Shown here: piece by piece, positions 62,105 through 64,000 of the stretch | Layout of the letters: every line of letters begins with the position of its first letter | Position numbering within the stretch: the stretch's first letter is position 1 | Assembly (NCBI RefSeq): GCF_009724685.1 | Contig: NZ_WMEF01000008.1 | Span: 62,001-126,000 of the forward strand | DNA length: 64,000 nt | Direction: 5' to 3' | Origin: Lysinibacillus cavernae | GTDB taxonomy: Bacteria; Bacillota; Bacilli; Bacillales_A; Planococcaceae | Made by a program: the position numbers and the translations under genes | The notes under the pieces: generated by a model | What the model was told of the DNA's origin: nothing | The model's database searches: none | Seen by the model: only the letters and a program-made list of their open reading frames with translations

Positions 62105-62121
62105 GCGATTGCTATAATCGC
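62105..62121 (+). promoter_or_regulatory. Palindrome over the -10 of the MBL gene
   Basis: GCGATT-N5-AATCGC (62105-62121) covers a TATAAT -10 at 62113-62118. A bound repressor would block this promoter. No clear -35 is seen. Confidence 0.45.
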
Positions 62122-62183
62122 TGGAATGTGAAAATGACTCACTATTCATTTTATGCTACACTTTTGTAAAAGGGGGAAAGTGA

Positions 62184-63014
62184 ATGTTTAAACGTGAAAC
62201 AAGCATAGAAATTCAACATCATCATGATGTACAATGTGCACTTGGAAAAGTAGCAATTCAGGGGTTTGGCATGAGTGTTTACAGCTTTTTCGTTGATGGA
62301 TTATTGATTGATACGGGTTCCTATTCGTTGGCAAAAGAGTTTCAATCTTTTTTCAATGATTTGCCCATTGAGCAAATCGCATTGACACATTCTCATGAGG
62401 ATCATGCGGGTAATGCTGCTTGGCTTCAACAGCAAAGAGATGTTCCTATTTACCTTCACCTCGACTCTATTCAGCTTTGTGCTAAAGATGGGGATTATCC
62501 ACTGTATCGCCAAGCACTATGGGGCGAACGACCAGCATTTATGGCTCAACCGATTAGTACTACATTACAATCAAATACGGCCGTATGGGACGTCATTGAA
62601 ACACCGGGCCATACAACAGATCATCTAGCCTTTTATAATCGTCAAACAGGAGCTATGTTTACAGGGGATTTATATATTCAAACCAAAACAAAGGTTGTAC
62701 TCGACGAAGAAAATATTGTACATACCTTAGCATCCTTAAAAAAATTAGTAAACTATGATTTTAAAGAAGTATATTGCTGCCATGCAGGTTATCTGGCAGA
62801 TGGACGAGAACAAATTTTAAATAAAATTGCATATATTGAAGAAATGGAAGAGAATGTGCATCAACTTTTTAAGCAAGGTTATTCCGTAGAGGAAATGACG
62901 AAAAGTATATTCCCTCGTGATTACCCGATCACCAAAGTGTCTGGTGAGCAATGGTCTTCCAAGCATATTATCACTGCTTTTATCAATCATTTTAAGCAAG
63001 GGTCCTTAACATAA
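62184..63014 (+). CDS. MBL-fold metallo-hydrolase
   Basis: 276 residues, ATG after AAAGGGGGAAAG. Metallo-beta-lactamase fold with the metal motif HSHEDH (His69, His71, Asp73, His74), a further ETPGHTTDH ligand and CCHAG near residue 195. It hydrolyses a thioester, phosphoester or lactone; it resembles glyoxalase II-like enzymes but the substrate is not visible. Divergent from tetR, with a palindrome on its promoter. Confidence 0.9.
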   Translation: MFKRETSIEIQHHHDVQCALGKVAIQGFGMSVYSFFVDGLLIDTGSYSLAKEFQSFFNDLPIEQIALTHSHEDHAGNAAWLQQQRDVPIYLHLDSIQLCAKDGDYPLYRQALWGERPAFMAQPISTTLQSNTAVWDVIETPGHTTDHLAFYNRQTGAMFTGDLYIQTKTKVVLDEENIVHTLASLKKLVNYDFKEVYCCHAGYLADGREQILNKIAYIEEMEENVHQLFKQGYSVEEMTKSIFPRDYPITKVSGEQWSSKHIITAFINHFKQGSLT

Positions 63015-63027
63015 GGGCTCTTTTTTT
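63000..63027 (+). terminator. Terminator after the MBL gene
   Basis: GGGTCCTTA (63000-63008) pairs with TAAGGGCTC (63012-63020), with two G-T pairs, followed by T7. The left arm includes the last codons of the gene. Confidence 0.78.
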
Positions 63028-63422
63028 GTTGACTTGATAGAAGTTCCAAATACTTTGGTAAGCATAATAAAAATCTTTGTGAAAAAATGTGAATAAATTG
63101 TGACGGAACCAGGTGGAACAATGGATGCGCTTACATTAGTTTGTGAAAAAATTCTCATTTACACAAGAAAAATACTATGTGAAAAGTTGAACAGGTTAAA
63201 AGGCTATAGTTGTACACTTTTCAATAATAAGGACATTGTAATAATTATTTTAAAATAATTGATTGTGAAATGATTAATTTGACAGAAAAATGTATAATAA
63301 GTCGTAAAATGCTGTGCTATTAGAGAATTAAATAAATTAACTGAATATTTGTTGACTATATTTTCACAAAGTATTATGATTCTGAAATATAATAAAAAAC
63401 TAAGGGAAAAGGATGGGATGGA
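63028..63422 (+). promoter_or_regulatory. Long leader of the malic enzyme gene with TGTGA repeats
   Basis: No gene in these 395 nt. TGTGA occurs at 63078, 63088 and 63099, spaced 10 and 11 bp, and further TGTGAA copies occur at about 63142, 63179 and 63266. A promoter TTGACT (63352-63357), 17-nt spacer, TATGAT (63375-63380) precedes the gene. Confidence 0.6.
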
Positions 63423-64000
63423 ATGGACGTAATGAAAAAAGCATTAGAAATGCATGCACATTATAGCGGGAAATTGGAGGTAATTTCAAAGGTGCCGGTT
63501 CAAGATTCTTATGATCTTAGCTTGGCTTATTCACCTGGTGTGGCTGCGCCATGTGTAGAAATTGAAAAAAATCCATCACTTGTGTATGACTATACAATGA
63601 AAGGGAATATGGTAGCGGTTGTAACGGATGGTACGGCGGTTTTAGGGTTAGGGGACATAGGACCTCAAGCGGCATTACCAGTAATGGAAGGGAAGGCGAT
63701 TTTATTAAAGCGTTTTGCCAATGTTGATGCTTTTCCAATATGTTTGGATACGAAGAATACGGATGAAATCGTCAGCATTGTGAAGGCGCTTGCTCCGACG
63801 TTTGGTGCTGTAAACTTAGAGGATATTTCGGCGCCAAGATGCTTTGAAATTGAAGATCGTTTGCGTCAGGAATGTGATATTCCTGTTTTCCATGATGATC
63901 AGCATGGAACGGCTATCGTGGTAGGTGCAGCTATGATTAATGCCAATCGTATTGTGAAAAAGGATATCGCGACGATGAAGGTTGTTATTAACGGTGCTGG
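63423..64000 (+). CDS. NAD(P)-dependent malic enzyme, 5' part
   Basis: The first 192 codons of an open reading frame that runs off the right edge. The start is ATG 63423, with AAAGGATGGG upstream; ATG 63432 is also possible. The malic enzyme N-terminal domain is clear: LAYSPGVAAPC, VVTDGTAVLGLGDIGP, LLKRFANVDAFPI and the metal-binding INLED-like NLEDISAPRCFEIE and FHDDQHGTAIV. It converts malate to pyruvate and CO2. It resembles the shorter bacterial forms such as YtsJ. The C-terminal NAD-binding part lies outside. Confidence 0.93.
   Translation, partial: MDVMKKALEMHAHYSGKLEVISKVPVQDSYDLSLAYSPGVAAPCVEIEKNPSLVYDYTMKGNMVAVVTDGTAVLGLGDIGPQAALPVMEGKAILLKRFANVDAFPICLDTKNTDEIVSIVKALAPTFGAVNLEDISAPRCFEIEDRLRQECDIPVFHDDQHGTAIVVGAAMINANRIVKKDIATMKVVINGA

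Overview
The window looks like chromosome of a low-G+C Gram-positive rod of the Bacillales, most likely Lysinibacillus or a close relative. The evidence is the AT-rich sequence, a Bacillus-type (type B) RNase P RNA, strong AGGAGG-type ribosome binding sites with frequent TTG and GTG starts, and a backbone that, as I recall, follows the Bacillus subtilis ypp-ypr-yps region: ponA-recU, yppE, yprA/mrfA, yprB/mrfB, gpsB, rnpB, ypsC, ypvA, ypwA and ypbR/dynA. Accessory blocks are inserted between these core genes.

Layout: 1-480 is a tandem array of 21-bp GGATAGAA units. 529-7273 holds PBP1A, RecU, YppE-like and MrfA. 7402-11132 is a Fur-boxed siderophore module (AraC-SBP sensor, siderophore-binding lipoprotein, serine hydrolase) that separates mrfA from mrfB. 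11345-18801 holds MrfB, GpsB, RNase P RNA, a PAS-GGDEF-EAL protein, an rRNA methyltransferase and a DinG-like helicase. 19059-32765 is a complete ethanolamine microcompartment operon (EutW/EutV, EutH, EutS, EutP, EutA, EutB, EutC, EutL, EutE, EutM, two PduL-type phosphotransacylases, EutN, a second BMC-A, a malate dehydrogenase), followed by an AraC regulator. 34212-38844 holds an M32 carboxypeptidase, a ba3-type oxidase operon with an Fnr-type box, and CheX. 38913-39149 is a small Fur-boxed unit encoding 29 residues. 39374-51388 is a peptide cluster: IclR regulator, Dpp/Opp transporter, M14 carboxypeptidase, pyroglutamyl peptidase and 5-oxoprolinase PxpBCA. 51429-52199 carries two DUF4183 genes. 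52464-56895 holds a double dynamin and a sulfurtransferase. 57030-58130 is a second GGATAGAA array. 58246-63014 holds acyl-CoA dehydrogenase, acyl-CoA synthetase, TetR and an MBL hydrolase. A malic enzyme gene runs off the right edge.

How the genes work together: the eut operon is led by its sensor pair. A terminator in front of eutH overlaps an ANTAR-type hairpin, so EutV probably opens the structural genes by antitermination when ethanolamine and B12 are present. Ethanolamine would go to acetaldehyde (EutBC), acetyl-CoA (EutE) and acetyl phosphate (PduL) inside the shell. No alcohol dehydrogenase is present, and a malate dehydrogenase sits in its place. The peptide cluster reads as a full scavenging route: import of oligopeptides, C-terminal trimming, removal of N-terminal pyroglutamate, and ATP-dependent opening of 5-oxoproline to glutamate.

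The most interesting items are the eut operon with malate dehydrogenase and tandem PduL, the pyroglutamyl-peptide cluster, the 29-residue Fur-boxed unit, the Fnr-type box placed at -41.5 of the oxidase promoter, and the two GGATAGAA arrays. All functions are inferred by reading the sequence; no database search was run.
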